This document shows positions 25,782 through 35,167 of a stretch of 64,000 nt of DNA, piece by piece (position 1 is the first letter of the stretch; each line of letters opens with the position of its first letter). The DNA lies in NCBI GenBank assembly GCA_033344795.1, contig JAWPMS010000001.1, positions 248,001-312,000 on the forward strand. The letters are read 5' to 3'. The position numbers and the translations under genes were made by a program. This DNA is from SHLQ01 sp033344795. GTDB lineage: Bacteria; Actinomycetota; Acidimicrobiia; Acidimicrobiales; SHLQ01. The notes below the pieces were generated by a model, which saw only the letters and a list, made by a program, of their open reading frames with translations, ran no database searches and was not told the DNA's origin.

Positions 25782-26947
25782 ACTCGCGAGGCTGGCCGGT
25801 TCTGTTCTCTGCGTCCGTCGGGATGGCATTGCTCGGCTGCTCGTCAGAAACCCTCGCCCCTGACCCGATCCCAGTCGACCCAGCGACCGCGACGGGACCT
25901 GCCGGCGTCTTGACCGTGAAGCTTGGCGCGATCGTGAACACGAACGCCCCGACCGCCGAACGAGATGAGCGACTGGCACAGGTTCTGACCGAGGCCTCGA
26001 CAGCGGTCGCCACGGGTGCAGCAGTCGAAATCGAAATCATCAGAATCGACGAGGTATCTGACGTCGAAGCCGCGGTCTCGACGCTCGCCGGACGCGGTGT
26101 CACCGTCATCGCAGCGTTGTGCGACGACGCCAGCGTCCCATCGATCGTTGACGCGGCGGTGGACAACGGGATGCTCGCAATCACCGCATGTGTCACCCTG
26201 CCGACACCAACGCTCACGTCGTCCTCCCCGATGTTCATCGATTTGGCAGGGATGCACGACGCGCCAGCTGCGATCGCCGCGTGGTCCGAACAACTCGACC
26301 CACGCAGTGTCGCCACCATTCGCTCGGACCTCATCGACGATGTCGAAACGACCTGTGTCGACGTCGAGTCCGAGCTGGCCGAAATTGACTTGGCCCTGGG
26401 CGGATCGATCACCTTCACCGAACTCGTCGACGATCCTGTCGCCATCGTGGAAACATCTGGCCCTCTACTCTCCGAGGTGGATGTGATCGTCCTCTGCGCC
26501 CTACCGCCATCGACGGGCGATGTCGTCGCCGCACTCCGACAGGTCGGTCTTGATCAGCCCGTGGTGGTGCCGTGGTTTGCCGACACTCAGCTGTGGCCAG
26601 ACTCGGTGAACGATGTGTTCCTGATCTCTCCTGCCAGTCGACACGGAGACGACCCCGCGGAAGCCGTGCGAGATCTACTCGACGCAGTGGGCCCAGATGC
26701 GACCGCCGTGGATGTGGTGGCCGCCGACTCGATCGCGATGTTGTCGATCGCAGCGCAACGCGAAGGATCGGTGGGAGCCAGTCGTCTCAGCGAGAGCATG
26801 CGGCGCATGCCGACAGATGTCGTCAGCGGCTCGCTGTCGCTGGTCGAAGGTGGATCACAAACCTCTGACCGCTCGTACCGAGTCATCGGAATCACTGACG
26901 GCGAGGCCGAGTTCGAGTCGCTCGTCACCCCCACCAGCGAAGGGTGA
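25775..26947 (+). CDS. Lipoprotein, periplasmic-binding-protein-like (Peripla_BP_6 type)
   Basis: 390 residues. A signal peptide with lipobox LLGC puts the acylated Cys near residue 22. The mature part alternates beta strands and helices as in type-1 periplasmic binding proteins of branched-chain amino-acid transporters (LGAIVNTNAPTA, VIAALCDDASVPSIVDAAV, RQVGLDQPVVVPWFAD). No ABC transporter subunits lie nearby, so it may be an orphan receptor. Its start overlaps the preceding gene by seven bases. Confidence 0.75.
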   Translation: MLNSRGWPVLFSASVGMALLGCSSETLAPDPIPVDPATATGPAGVLTVKLGAIVNTNAPTAERDERLAQVLTEASTAVATGAAVEIEIIRIDEVSDVEAAVSTLAGRGVTVIAALCDDASVPSIVDAAVDNGMLAITACVTLPTPTLTSSSPMFIDLAGMHDAPAAIAAWSEQLDPRSVATIRSDLIDDVETTCVDVESELAEIDLALGGSITFTELVDDPVAIVETSGPLLSEVDVIVLCALPPSTGDVVAALRQVGLDQPVVVPWFADTQLWPDSVNDVFLISPASRHGDDPAEAVRDLLDAVGPDATAVDVVAADSIAMLSIAAQREGSVGASRLSESMRRMPTDVVSGSLSLVEGGSQTSDRSYRVIGITDGEAEFESLVTPTSEG

Positions 26948-26955
26948 TCGCCTTC

Positions 26956-27384
26956 TCAGGTGGACGCGAACTCGTCGATGATCTCGTCGACGAATGCGGC
27001 CACGTCTTCTTCGAGCTTGTCTCGATGCAGCGAACCCGCCCCGAGGTTCACCGAGCCCTTCGCTTCCAGAATTTCGCCGAGCTTGTGGGCAGCGTTGCCC
27101 GGATTGTGCGCGTACGTCACGAATGAATACGTGGCTTTGTCCCACAAGTCTGGAAGTTCACCCGCGATCTTGCCCGCTCCACCCGGATGCTGACCGAAGA
27201 AGAAGAGACCGCCACACCACGTGCCCACGACGACCAGATCGGCGCGAGCCAGCTCGCCGAGACCCACCGAATCGATGGCGGCCAACGTGACATCGGCTCC
27301 CGCGCTGCGAAGGCCACCGGCCACGAGTTGGGCTGCCTTCTTCGTGTTTCCTGTCCGCGACTCGTACGTGACGACTACCTGCAT
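26956..27384 (-). CDS. Flavodoxin-family protein
   Basis: 142 residues beginning MQVVVTYESRTGNTKKAAQL. The phosphate-binding loop ESRTGNTKKAA and the later TWCGGLFFFGQHPG are typical of flavodoxins. It is a single-domain cytoplasmic electron carrier or FMN protein. An upstream in-frame extension of 35 residues is rejected because it is basic and runs into the next gene region. Confidence 0.85.
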   Translation of the reverse strand: MQVVVTYESRTGNTKKAAQLVAGGLRSAGADVTLAAIDSVGLGELARADLVVVGTWCGGLFFFGQHPGGAGKIAGELPDLWDKATYSFVTYAHNPGNAAHKLGEILEAKGSVNLGAGSLHRDKLEEDVAAFVDEIIDEFAST

Positions 27385-27404
27385 GTTCACTTTTCTAGCA
27401 GCGA

Positions 27405-29876
27405 TCAGGAGCGCGAAGCGGCTTCGGGATCCTCGGGCCATTCGTGCTTGGGATATCGACCGGCCATGTCCTTGCGGACCTCGGACCAACTGCCCTTCCA
27501 GAAGGCAGCGAGATCGGACGTGATCTGAATCGGCCTGCTCGCCGGCGAGAGGAGTTCGACGGTGATCGGCACCAGTCCGTCGACGATGGATGGAGTGACC
27601 GTCGTGCCAAATGCGTCCTGCGCTCGGACGGAGACGCGGGGCGATTCTGCGAGGTAATCGACCTCCACGCGACGACCGCGGGCAAAGGTCACATGCGTTG
27701 GCGCCAACCGCTCGATCGTGTCGACGACGTCCCAGCCGAGCTCCGACTTGAGAATCGTCAGTAGATCGAGACGGTCGATATCTGCCCTACCGGTCGCGTC
27801 CGACAACCATTGGGCAAAGACCTCCGGTGCTCGCTCGAGCAATGCCTCGTCTGTGATGGTTCGCGAGTCGAGTTCGCTGCGATGTGAGCAAACCAAAATT
27901 GCGCGAGCTTGGAACGTTCTCGTCTTCTTTGTCCAGGGCAAGGCATCCAGCTTCGTGGCCACGAGGTGTTCGACAAGCGTGTCGACCACTTCCGGCGAAG
28001 GCTCGACGGTCTGGTTGTGTGTCCCGAAATCGAGGGCGCCCAAACGTCGCTCGACTCGCTGCACCAGATCATCGCGCTCGTCGTCCCACCCGAAGAAGGT
28101 TCGTTCGGTCATCTCCGCAGCGAAACCGAGCTCCACATCGAGCGCATCGATTCCTGCGGCGAGGCGAACCCGCACGTTTCGTTTGTCTCCAGCCAACTCA
28201 GCCACGACGATCATGTCTTCATGCGCAAGTGGGTCCGCACGGTCGACCTCGGCACCCATCCCATTTCGAAGCCGAAATCGCCCTCCTTGGCCGGCACGCT
28301 TCTGCGCAATTCGGTCTGGATAGGCCAGCGCGAGAGAGCGGCCAATGTCGTCGACCGACACGACGCTCTCTCTGGCGCCAGTCCGTTTGATCAGCTGTCT
28401 CGATCGCTGCCGTACGGATCGCACCGCTCGACGGTCCGCATCCCCGTGGTGTGCTGACTCATCGACAATGAGCTGCACTCGGGCCCAGAGGTCGACCGGC
28501 CGCTCCGACGGACGACCGGTGATCACATCTCGCTCTTCGAGCAACGATGCCAAAACCGCCGCCGGCCATCCGAGAGGTCCATCGCCGACGGCCGCCACCA
28601 TCGCAGCCAGCCTCGGATGGAGCGGCAGCGCGAGCATGGCCCGGCCATCGGGCGTGATTCGCCGGTCCTCGGCGTCGACGGCGCCGAGCATCACCAGAAC
28701 GTCGAGCGCTTCAGAGATCGCAGCTTCCGACGGAGGGTCGAGCAAACGCAGCGCTTCCGGCCCACCGGCGCCCCAGGCCAGTGACTCGAGCAGAACGCTG
28801 GCCAGATCGATCTGCAGAATCTCCGGTTGATGATGGGCGGGCCGACTGGCGTGCTCCATCTTGGACCACAGCCGAAAGGCAACCCCTGGGCCAAGCCGTC
28901 CAGCGCGCCCGGCACGCTGGTCAGCGGACGCCTTCGAATGACTCACGGTGACCAGCTTTGACAATCCGGATGCTGGGTCATATCGAGGCCTGCGTGCCAG
29001 TCCCGCATCGACCACCGAACCAATGCCATCAACGGTCAGAGAAGTCTCCGCGACATCGGTCGAAACAACCACCCGACGCCGACCGGGAATGACCCGCAGA
29101 GCGGCGTCCTGCTCGTCGGCTGGCAATGCGCCGTAGAGCGGAAGGACAGTGGCGTCGACTCGACGGTGCAGTTCGGCGACGGTACGACGGATTTCGCCGA
29201 CCCCAGGGAGGAACACGAGAACATCGCCCGGTTCTGCCAGCGCGTCCTCGACGACCGCTGCGACCGAACGTTCGATCTTGTCGCGAGGTTTCCGAGGCCG
29301 CCATCGGACATCGATTGGGTGGGTCCGCCCCGCACACTCGATGATCGGAGCGGGCTGCTCGATCGACAACAACCGGGCGACCGCCTCCGCGTCGATCGTT
29401 GCCGACATCACGAGGAGCCGGAGGTCCGGACGGATCGACTCGACGACCTCCAGCGAGAGCGCAAGTCCGAGGTCGGCGTGCACCGACCGCTCGTGGAACT
29501 CATCGAAGATGACTGCGGAAACGCCCGGCAGTGTTGGGTCTCGCTGCAGACGTCGAGTGAGGATCCCCTCGGTGATCACCTCGATCCTCGTGTTCGCACC
29601 AACCTTCGTGTCATCGCGTGTGCGCCAACCGACCGTGTCACCGACCTGTTCATCGAGTAGCGACGCCATTCGGCGCGCCACAGCTCTCGCAGCAACCCGA
29701 CGCGGCTCGAGTAGCAGGATCGTTCCGGTCATCCACGATTCGTCCAACAGGCGGATCGGCACGACAGTCGTCTTTCCGGCCCCAGGTTCGGCCGTCAACA
29801 CTCCGAGCCCCCGCGTAGACAGCGCTCCCCTCACATCGTCGATGACCTCTTCGATCGGTAGCCCCGTATCGCGCAC
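27405..29876 (-). CDS. hrpB: ATP-dependent helicase HrpB
   Basis: 823 residues, normal for HrpB. DEAH/RHA helicase motifs: Walker A AEPGAGKTTVV, DEFHERS, VMSATID and QRAGRAGRLG, then the HrpB-specific C-terminal region. Start GTG 29876 gives MRDTGLPIEEV, the usual beginning; longer versions overlap the divergent gene. HrpB cellular roles are poorly defined; the family is linked to RNA or nucleic-acid remodelling. Confidence 0.93.
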   Translation of the reverse strand: MRDTGLPIEEVIDDVRGALSTRGLGVLTAEPGAGKTTVVPIRLLDESWMTGTILLLEPRRVAARAVARRMASLLDEQVGDTVGWRTRDDTKVGANTRIEVITEGILTRRLQRDPTLPGVSAVIFDEFHERSVHADLGLALSLEVVESIRPDLRLLVMSATIDAEAVARLLSIEQPAPIIECAGRTHPIDVRWRPRKPRDKIERSVAAVVEDALAEPGDVLVFLPGVGEIRRTVAELHRRVDATVLPLYGALPADEQDAALRVIPGRRRVVVSTDVAETSLTVDGIGSVVDAGLARRPRYDPASGLSKLVTVSHSKASADQRAGRAGRLGPGVAFRLWSKMEHASRPAHHQPEILQIDLASVLLESLAWGAGGPEALRLLDPPSEAAISEALDVLVMLGAVDAEDRRITPDGRAMLALPLHPRLAAMVAAVGDGPLGWPAAVLASLLEERDVITGRPSERPVDLWARVQLIVDESAHHGDADRRAVRSVRQRSRQLIKRTGARESVVSVDDIGRSLALAYPDRIAQKRAGQGGRFRLRNGMGAEVDRADPLAHEDMIVVAELAGDKRNVRVRLAAGIDALDVELGFAAEMTERTFFGWDDERDDLVQRVERRLGALDFGTHNQTVEPSPEVVDTLVEHLVATKLDALPWTKKTRTFQARAILVCSHRSELDSRTITDEALLERAPEVFAQWLSDATGRADIDRLDLLTILKSELGWDVVDTIERLAPTHVTFARGRRVEVDYLAESPRVSVRAQDAFGTTVTPSIVDGLVPITVELLSPASRPIQITSDLAAFWKGSWSEVRKDMAGRYPKHEWPEDPEAASRS

Positions 29877-29894
29877 ACCCAAGTATGCGCTGCC

Positions 29895-29900
29895 TATGGT
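29895..29900 (+). promoter_or_regulatory. -10 hexamer of a leaderless-type start (GH13_18 gene)
   Basis: TATGGT, six bases before GTG 29907; the same hexamer and spacing occur before the deacetylase gene at 40559. Confidence 0.6.
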
Positions 29901-29906
29901 TTCCCC

Positions 29907-31598
29907 GTGTCTCATGTGTCGAACGAAAACTTGCGTGAACGAGTCCTCGACCACATCGAAACCATCTGGGGTGTGCGCGACCCCGACATCGCAACGCAGT
30001 TCATCGATGCGATCGGCATCGATTTGGCCGAAGAGCTTCCCGAACCTGCCGAGAGATGGAGCGAACGAGACGTCGCGCTGATCACCTACGGCGATTCGAT
30101 CGTGTCGGGGGCCGAGGCGCCGCTGCGGGCGCTCACGTCATTGGTCAGCATCGACCTCGCTGACGCGATCTCGATCGTGCACGTGCTGCCGTTCAGCCCG
30201 TACAGCTCCGATCGCGGATTCTCGGTCATCGACTACACCGCCGTGGATGCGAACCTTGGTTCCTGGGCCGACATGGCGGACCTCGCCGAGCATGTCAGTT
30301 TGATGTTCGACCTGGTTCTCAACCACTGCTCGGTGAAGTCGGAGTGGTTCCAGCAGTTCCTCGCCGACGAGGAACCTGGTCGCTCCTTCATCAAGACGAT
30401 CGACCCGTCGGCAGATCTTCAAGACGTCGTGAGACCTCGGAGCTCTCCGTTGCTGACACCGTTCGAAACCGCTGGAGGAGTTCGACATGTCTGGACGACC
30501 TTCAGCGACGACCAGGTCGACCTCGACTGGAGCAATCCGGATCTCGTGGCCGAGATGTTCCGCATCATCGATCTCTATATTCGAAGCGGAGCACGCCTCC
30601 TGCGCCTCGACGCCGTTGCCTACATATGGAAGGTTCCGGGAACACCGAGCATCCACCTCCCCGAGACGCACGAGATGGTCAAGATGTTGCACACGCTGCT
30701 CACTGCGCGGGCGCCTGAGGTCTCGATCATCACCGAAACCAACGTGCCAGATCGCGAGAATCGGACGTACTTCGGTGAGAGCGACGAGGCCCACCTGATC
30801 TACAACTTCACGCTCCCCCCGCTCGCGATCGATGCCGTGCTGAATAGTCGCGCCGACCGGCTCGTCGAATGGATGGCAACGGCTCCCCCGCCACCTCCCG
30901 GCACCACTCTGTTCAACTTCCTCGCGTCACACGATGGCATCGGCGTTCGGCCTGCGGAAGGCTTTCTCACGAGCGAGGAGATCGACGGACTCGTCGACCT
31001 CGCGCACTCGCGTGGCGGATTGCACGGCACTTACGATCGAAACGGCGTGCCACTCCCCTATGAGCTGAACGTATCGTTCCCCGATCTGTTTGGCGGTCCC
31101 GGTGATCCGCTCATGGTGCAACGAATCCTCCTGCTGCACACGATTGTTCTCGCTGTTGCGGGGGTTCCCGCCATCTACATCAACTCGCTGATGGCCACGA
31201 CCAACGACCTGGCTGCGGTCGAGGCCGACGGGATACGTCGGTCGATCAATCGCGGGAGAGTCGATCTCGCCGACGTGCCAAAGGTCGGCGATGGAAGCTG
31301 GCAAGGGCGTTTGTCTGCTGGTCTGATCGAACGAGCCGCTCTTCGCCGCAGACATGCAGCCTTTCACCCCGAGGGAGCGCAACAGCTACGAGATCTCGGA
31401 GGTGCACTGGCAATCGACCGAACGTCGCCAGACGGAGCGCAGTCGATCACGGTCATATGCAACGTGGGCGACGAACCGCATGTGTTGTCGACCGATGCGT
31501 TCGACGGCGACGAACGGCGTTGTCTCCGGACAGGCGCAACGGTGCGAATCGGCGACGCGATCGCGCCGTACGAGGCCTTCTGGTTGTTGATCGACTGA
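29907..31598 (+). CDS. GH13_18 sugar phosphorylase, probably glucosylglycerate phosphorylase
   Basis: 563 residues, cytoplasmic. GH13 motifs: VLPFSPYSSDRGFSVIDY, LNHCS, RLDAVAYIWK (nucleophile Asp), ITETNVPDRENRTYFG (acid/base Glu) and LASHDGIGVRP. The ETNVP-x-x-EN sequence resembles glucosylglycerate phosphorylases such as E. coli YcjM more than sucrose phosphorylases. It would split glucosylglycerate with phosphate into glucose-1-phosphate and glycerate. A GpgS-like gene lies 2.3 kb downstream. Exact substrate remains inferred. Confidence 0.8.
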   Translation: MSHVSNENLRERVLDHIETIWGVRDPDIATQFIDAIGIDLAEELPEPAERWSERDVALITYGDSIVSGAEAPLRALTSLVSIDLADAISIVHVLPFSPYSSDRGFSVIDYTAVDANLGSWADMADLAEHVSLMFDLVLNHCSVKSEWFQQFLADEEPGRSFIKTIDPSADLQDVVRPRSSPLLTPFETAGGVRHVWTTFSDDQVDLDWSNPDLVAEMFRIIDLYIRSGARLLRLDAVAYIWKVPGTPSIHLPETHEMVKMLHTLLTARAPEVSIITETNVPDRENRTYFGESDEAHLIYNFTLPPLAIDAVLNSRADRLVEWMATAPPPPPGTTLFNFLASHDGIGVRPAEGFLTSEEIDGLVDLAHSRGGLHGTYDRNGVPLPYELNVSFPDLFGGPGDPLMVQRILLLHTIVLAVAGVPAIYINSLMATTNDLAAVEADGIRRSINRGRVDLADVPKVGDGSWQGRLSAGLIERAALRRRHAAFHPEGAQQLRDLGGALAIDRTSPDGAQSITVICNVGDEPHVLSTDAFDGDERRCLRTGATVRIGDAIAPYEAFWLLID

Positions 31599-31647
31599 CT
31601 CTTTGCGCCATGGCAGCACGCCCTTCATAAGCCTGCGAGGCTGTGGC

Positions 31648-32652
31648 ATGGCATCTGACGACCACGAACCACGAATCGCCGTGTACCTCGACTACGAGAA
31701 TCTGGCGATCGGGGCCCGAGAGAATCTCGGTCGACCGTTCGACTTCGGACCGGTCGCGGACGCACTCGCCGAACGAGGTCGCGTGATCACGCGCAAGGCG
31801 TATGCGGACTGGTCGTACTTCGACAGCGATCGACGCATGCTCACCCGGCACCAGGTCGAACTCATCGACATTCCACAGAAGATGGGTGGCAGTCGGAAGA
31901 ACGCCGCCGACATCAAGATGGCCATCGACGCCATCGAGTTGGCGCTTGAACGTGACTACATCTCGACCTTCGTCATCTGCACGGGCGACAGCGACCTGAG
32001 TCCGCTGGTGCAGAAGCTTCGCGAGCTCGACCGACAGGTGATCGGCGTCGGTGTGCGACAGTCCACCTCCAAGCTTCTGCCGCCCGCCTGCGACGAGTTC
32101 ATGTTCTACGACAATCTGGTGTCCGACACCGACGAACCTGATGCGCAGAGTCCGTCGGGTTCACCCGAGAGCGAAGATCTCCCGAGGGCAAGGTCCGAGA
32201 TCGGTATCGTCACCAGCACCCTCGCGGGGCTCTCATCGAGCTCGAGCACCGTTCGATCGTCGACGCTCAAACGAGCGCTCTTGCGCAAGGATCCCACGTT
32301 CTCCGAAGCCGAACTGGGGTTCCGGAACTTCACCGGGCTGCTCGCGAGCCTTGCCGACAAGGGGCTCGTCGAACTCAGCGGCACGGGAGACCCGGAGGTT
32401 TCACTCAGCGGCACCAGCGCAACTCAGGTCGACGAGCTGCTCAGCACGCTGGTCACCGAAGAGGGCCCGATCGCACTCACCGGGCTCAAGACAGCGCTTC
32501 GCAAACGAGACCCGGACTTCTCGGAACGAAACCTCGGTTACCGCAACTTCGGCAGCTTCGTGACCGCCGCCGAAGCTCGAGGCGTCATCAAGATCACCGG
32601 GAAGTCGGACGGCCGCATGGTCTCCGCACCATCGAAACGGCGTAAACGCTGA
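31648..32652 (+). CDS. NYN-domain nuclease-like protein with two OST-HTH (LOTUS) domains
   Basis: 334 residues. The NYN/PIN-like domain (about 1-160) has the acidic residues expected for metal-dependent RNase activity: YLDYENL, KNAADIKMAIDA and CTGDSDLSPLV. Two tandem OST-HTH repeats follow: KRALLRKDPTFSEAELGFRN (about 190-255) and KTALRKRDPDFSERNLGYRN (about 265-330), each ending in a short beta hairpin. OST-HTH domains bind RNA, notably G-rich or G-quadruplex RNA. The same pairing is known from eukaryotic MARF1. A GAGG lies seven bases before ATG 31648. Targets are unknown. Confidence 0.88.
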   Translation: MASDDHEPRIAVYLDYENLAIGARENLGRPFDFGPVADALAERGRVITRKAYADWSYFDSDRRMLTRHQVELIDIPQKMGGSRKNAADIKMAIDAIELALERDYISTFVICTGDSDLSPLVQKLRELDRQVIGVGVRQSTSKLLPPACDEFMFYDNLVSDTDEPDAQSPSGSPESEDLPRARSEIGIVTSTLAGLSSSSSTVRSSTLKRALLRKDPTFSEAELGFRNFTGLLASLADKGLVELSGTGDPEVSLSGTSATQVDELLSTLVTEEGPIALTGLKTALRKRDPDFSERNLGYRNFGSFVTAAEARGVIKITGKSDGRMVSAPSKRRKR

Positions 32653-32669
32653 GCAACACCGGCCACCCC

Positions 32670-33881
32670 TTGCGCTCGTTCAAGGAGCGCAATGTACGCA
32701 TCTTCTTCGGTGGTTTGGCGATCAGCCACGCGGGGACGTGGGCCCAGCTGACCACGGTCATCTTGCTCGTCCGATCTCTCGGGGGCGGAGGTCTCGAGCT
32801 CGGGATCATCACCGCGTGCCAGTTCTTGCCCCTGTTGCTGCTTGGTCTTTACGCCGGTGCGGTGGCAGATCGCATCGATCGGCATCGGACGACGATGCAG
32901 CTCCAGGCGACGATGGGGCTTCACGCTCTCGCGCTCGCATCTGTCGACTTCTTGGACCTCGAATCGATTCCGGTTCTGTATGGAATGACGCTGATACTGG
33001 GGACGCTCACCGCTTTCGAGAACCCAACCCGCCGCACGATGATCACCGAGCTCGTACCAAGCGACCAGCTCGCCAACGTTCTGTCGCTCAGCACTTCGGT
33101 GATGACGGGCTCTCGCATTTTCGGTCCGGCGGCCGGTGCGCTCGTGGCTGGGTTGCTTGGGACAGGCTGGGTCTTTCTATTGAACGGGGCGACCTTTCTC
33201 GTCTTCTTGTTTGCCATGAAATCGATGGATCAATCGAAGTTCCACCTGCTCAAACGAGCCAAGAAGTCGGCGACGCCGATCCGAGATGGCCTCACGGAGG
33301 TCTGGAGCGATCCCGTGCTTCGCGTCACGATCGTGTCGTTCGCACTCGTGTCGACCTTCTCCTTCAACACGAGTGTGCAGATTCCGCTGCTCATCACCGA
33401 CCGCCTGGGCGAAGAAGACTCGTTGTTCGGGTATTTGCTCTCGGCGTTGAGCGTGGGCAACGTCATCGGATCTCTCCTGGTCGCCAGGCTGGTCGTGGTC
33501 TCGCACAGATGCATGTATGCGAGCGGCGCACTTCTCGCGATCACCATGACCGCCTTCTCGTTCGCAACGTCGACGATCGTGGCGTTCATTCTCGTCGTAC
33601 CCATGGGCATCGGGCTGACGTCGTTTCTCAACTCGTCGAACGTCATCGTGCAGCAGAGGACTCGCCCAGAGATTCGAAGCCGGGTGCTGGCCTTGCTCGG
33701 TGTGATCTTCCTCGGGAGCACACCGATCGGCGGCCCGATCACCGGCGTGATCGGTGACCTCTATGGAGCGGTGTGGGCCAACCTGTACGGCGCGCTCGTC
33801 GCTGGAGCGGTCTCGCTCGTTGCGGTGTTGTTGCTCAAGCGGATCACGGGCTCCTTCAACCCCACAGAGTCGGTCCAGTAG
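32670..33881 (+). CDS. MFS transporter (EntS/MFS_3 type)
   Basis: 403 residues with about 12 membrane helices. Features: RNVRIFFGGLAISHAGTWAQ in helix 1, LYAGAVADRIDRHRTTM (the MFS loop 2-3 motif), ENPTRRTMITELVP and an internal repeat in the second half (YGLLS-type equivalents replaced by FGYLLSALSVGNVIGSLL). The family exports siderophores or drugs. Start is probably TTG 32670, 17 bases after the NYN gene stop, without a clear Shine-Dalgarno. Confidence 0.88.
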   Translation: MRSFKERNVRIFFGGLAISHAGTWAQLTTVILLVRSLGGGGLELGIITACQFLPLLLLGLYAGAVADRIDRHRTTMQLQATMGLHALALASVDFLDLESIPVLYGMTLILGTLTAFENPTRRTMITELVPSDQLANVLSLSTSVMTGSRIFGPAAGALVAGLLGTGWVFLLNGATFLVFLFAMKSMDQSKFHLLKRAKKSATPIRDGLTEVWSDPVLRVTIVSFALVSTFSFNTSVQIPLLITDRLGEEDSLFGYLLSALSVGNVIGSLLVARLVVVSHRCMYASGALLAITMTAFSFATSTIVAFILVVPMGIGLTSFLNSSNVIVQQRTRPEIRSRVLALLGVIFLGSTPIGGPITGVIGDLYGAVWANLYGALVAGAVSLVAVLLLKRITGSFNPTESVQ

Positions 33882-33893
33882 GGTCCCGACGTT

Positions 33894-35108
33894 TTATTGA
33901 TTGTCGGCTTCGACCGCCGCGCTGAGGCGCTCGAACACGTCAGGCATGGCGCTCATGACGCGGGCCCAGCTCGCAATGAAGGGCGTTTCCATCGGGTTGT
34001 TCAAGAAGTGATCACCGGCGTCCATGATCGTCTGCGCGAACATCTCGACCATCGTCTCCTCCGCATGGCGGTACGACTCGAACCCGTTGATCACCGAATC
34101 GTTGTGATACCGATCGACATGGTCCAGTGCCGTTCGGTAGTAGCTGGCCTTGATCGTGCGGAAGGTCTCCGGGGTGAGGATCTCACCGTCGATGGCCAGT
34201 TTTCGGAACAACGCCTTGGCGATGTCGACCGACATCTTGTGGAGGCCACGCTCGGCATCTTCGGGTGACACGCTCTGGTGTTTGTGGTCATACGCGCCTG
34301 CGATGTCGACCTGGCAGATCCGCTGTGGTGTGTATCGACGGTAGAGCTCGCTGAGCACGCCGATCTCGAGGCCCCAGTCACTGGGGAATCGCATGTTGCG
34401 GACGACGTTCTGGTGCATCGCGAATTCGCCGGCAAGTGGGTACCGGAAGCTCTGGAGAAACTCGAGATACTCGTCGCTGTGATCGAGCGTGACCCGCAAT
34501 GCCTGAAGCAGCGGGGCGACCATGAGCCGCGAGACTCGACCATTGAGCTTCTCTCCGTCGGAGCGAAAGTAGTACCCCTTCGAGAACGCATACCCGAAAG
34601 TCGGATGGGCAACCGGATAGAGAAGCCGGGCGAGCATTTCTCGCTTGTACGTGAGCACATCTGCATCGTGCAGCGCGACCGAGGTGGCCCGGCCGGAGGC
34701 CAGGTAATACCCCATGCAGTACCAGACGTTGCGACCCTTGCCTGGTTGATTGGGCGCAATACCGAGCGCATCAAACTCTTCGTCGAGCTCACGAAGCCGC
34801 GGACCGTCATTCCACAACAACCGAGTGCGCTGTGGCAGTCGGCCAAAGAACTCCTTGGCATGGTCGAATTGGGCCTCGTCCGCACGGTCGATGCCAACGA
34901 TGACCTCGCTGAGATACGGCACCTGCGACAGTTCGTCGACGATGTTGGAGAGCGCCGGGCCCTCCAGCTCGCTGTACAGCGCCGGGATCACGAGCGACAT
35001 CGGCCGAGTAGCCGACCACGACACAAGGTCTGCCTCGAGACTCTCGATACTGCGCGCCGACAGCTTGTGCAGCGTGGTGATCGGTCCGAATTGGTGATAG
35101 TCGCCCAT
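33894..35108 (-). CDS. Glucosyl-3-phosphoglycerate synthase-like glycosyltransferase (GT81 type)
   Basis: 404 residues, cytoplasmic GT-A fold. Recognisable segments: GPITTLHKL, LVIPALYSELEGPALSNIV, LWNDGPRLREL, GKGRNVWYCMGYYLASG, VALHDADV (DxD metal-binding motif), FSKGYYFRSDG and LNGRVSRLMVAPLLQAL. These match GpgS-like enzymes that transfer glucose from a sugar nucleotide to 3-phosphoglycerate for glucosylglycerate synthesis. The matching phosphatase (GpgP) is not visible in the window. It is convergent with the MFS gene. Confidence 0.72.
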   Translation of the reverse strand: MGDYHQFGPITTLHKLSARSIESLEADLVSWSATRPMSLVIPALYSELEGPALSNIVDELSQVPYLSEVIVGIDRADEAQFDHAKEFFGRLPQRTRLLWNDGPRLRELDEEFDALGIAPNQPGKGRNVWYCMGYYLASGRATSVALHDADVLTYKREMLARLLYPVAHPTFGYAFSKGYYFRSDGEKLNGRVSRLMVAPLLQALRVTLDHSDEYLEFLQSFRYPLAGEFAMHQNVVRNMRFPSDWGLEIGVLSELYRRYTPQRICQVDIAGAYDHKHQSVSPEDAERGLHKMSVDIAKALFRKLAIDGEILTPETFRTIKASYYRTALDHVDRYHNDSVINGFESYRHAEETMVEMFAQTIMDAGDHFLNNPMETPFIASWARVMSAMPDVFERLSAAVEADNQ

Positions 35109-35167
35109 GTGCTGGCGATCCTAGCGGAGGGAGCTCGTTTGCAGATTGCCTGAATCGAGCGAGAGAT

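Noticed and set aside
25413..27384. Binding lipoprotein and flavodoxin as part of an ABC uptake system
   Set aside because: No permease or ATPase gene is present on either side.
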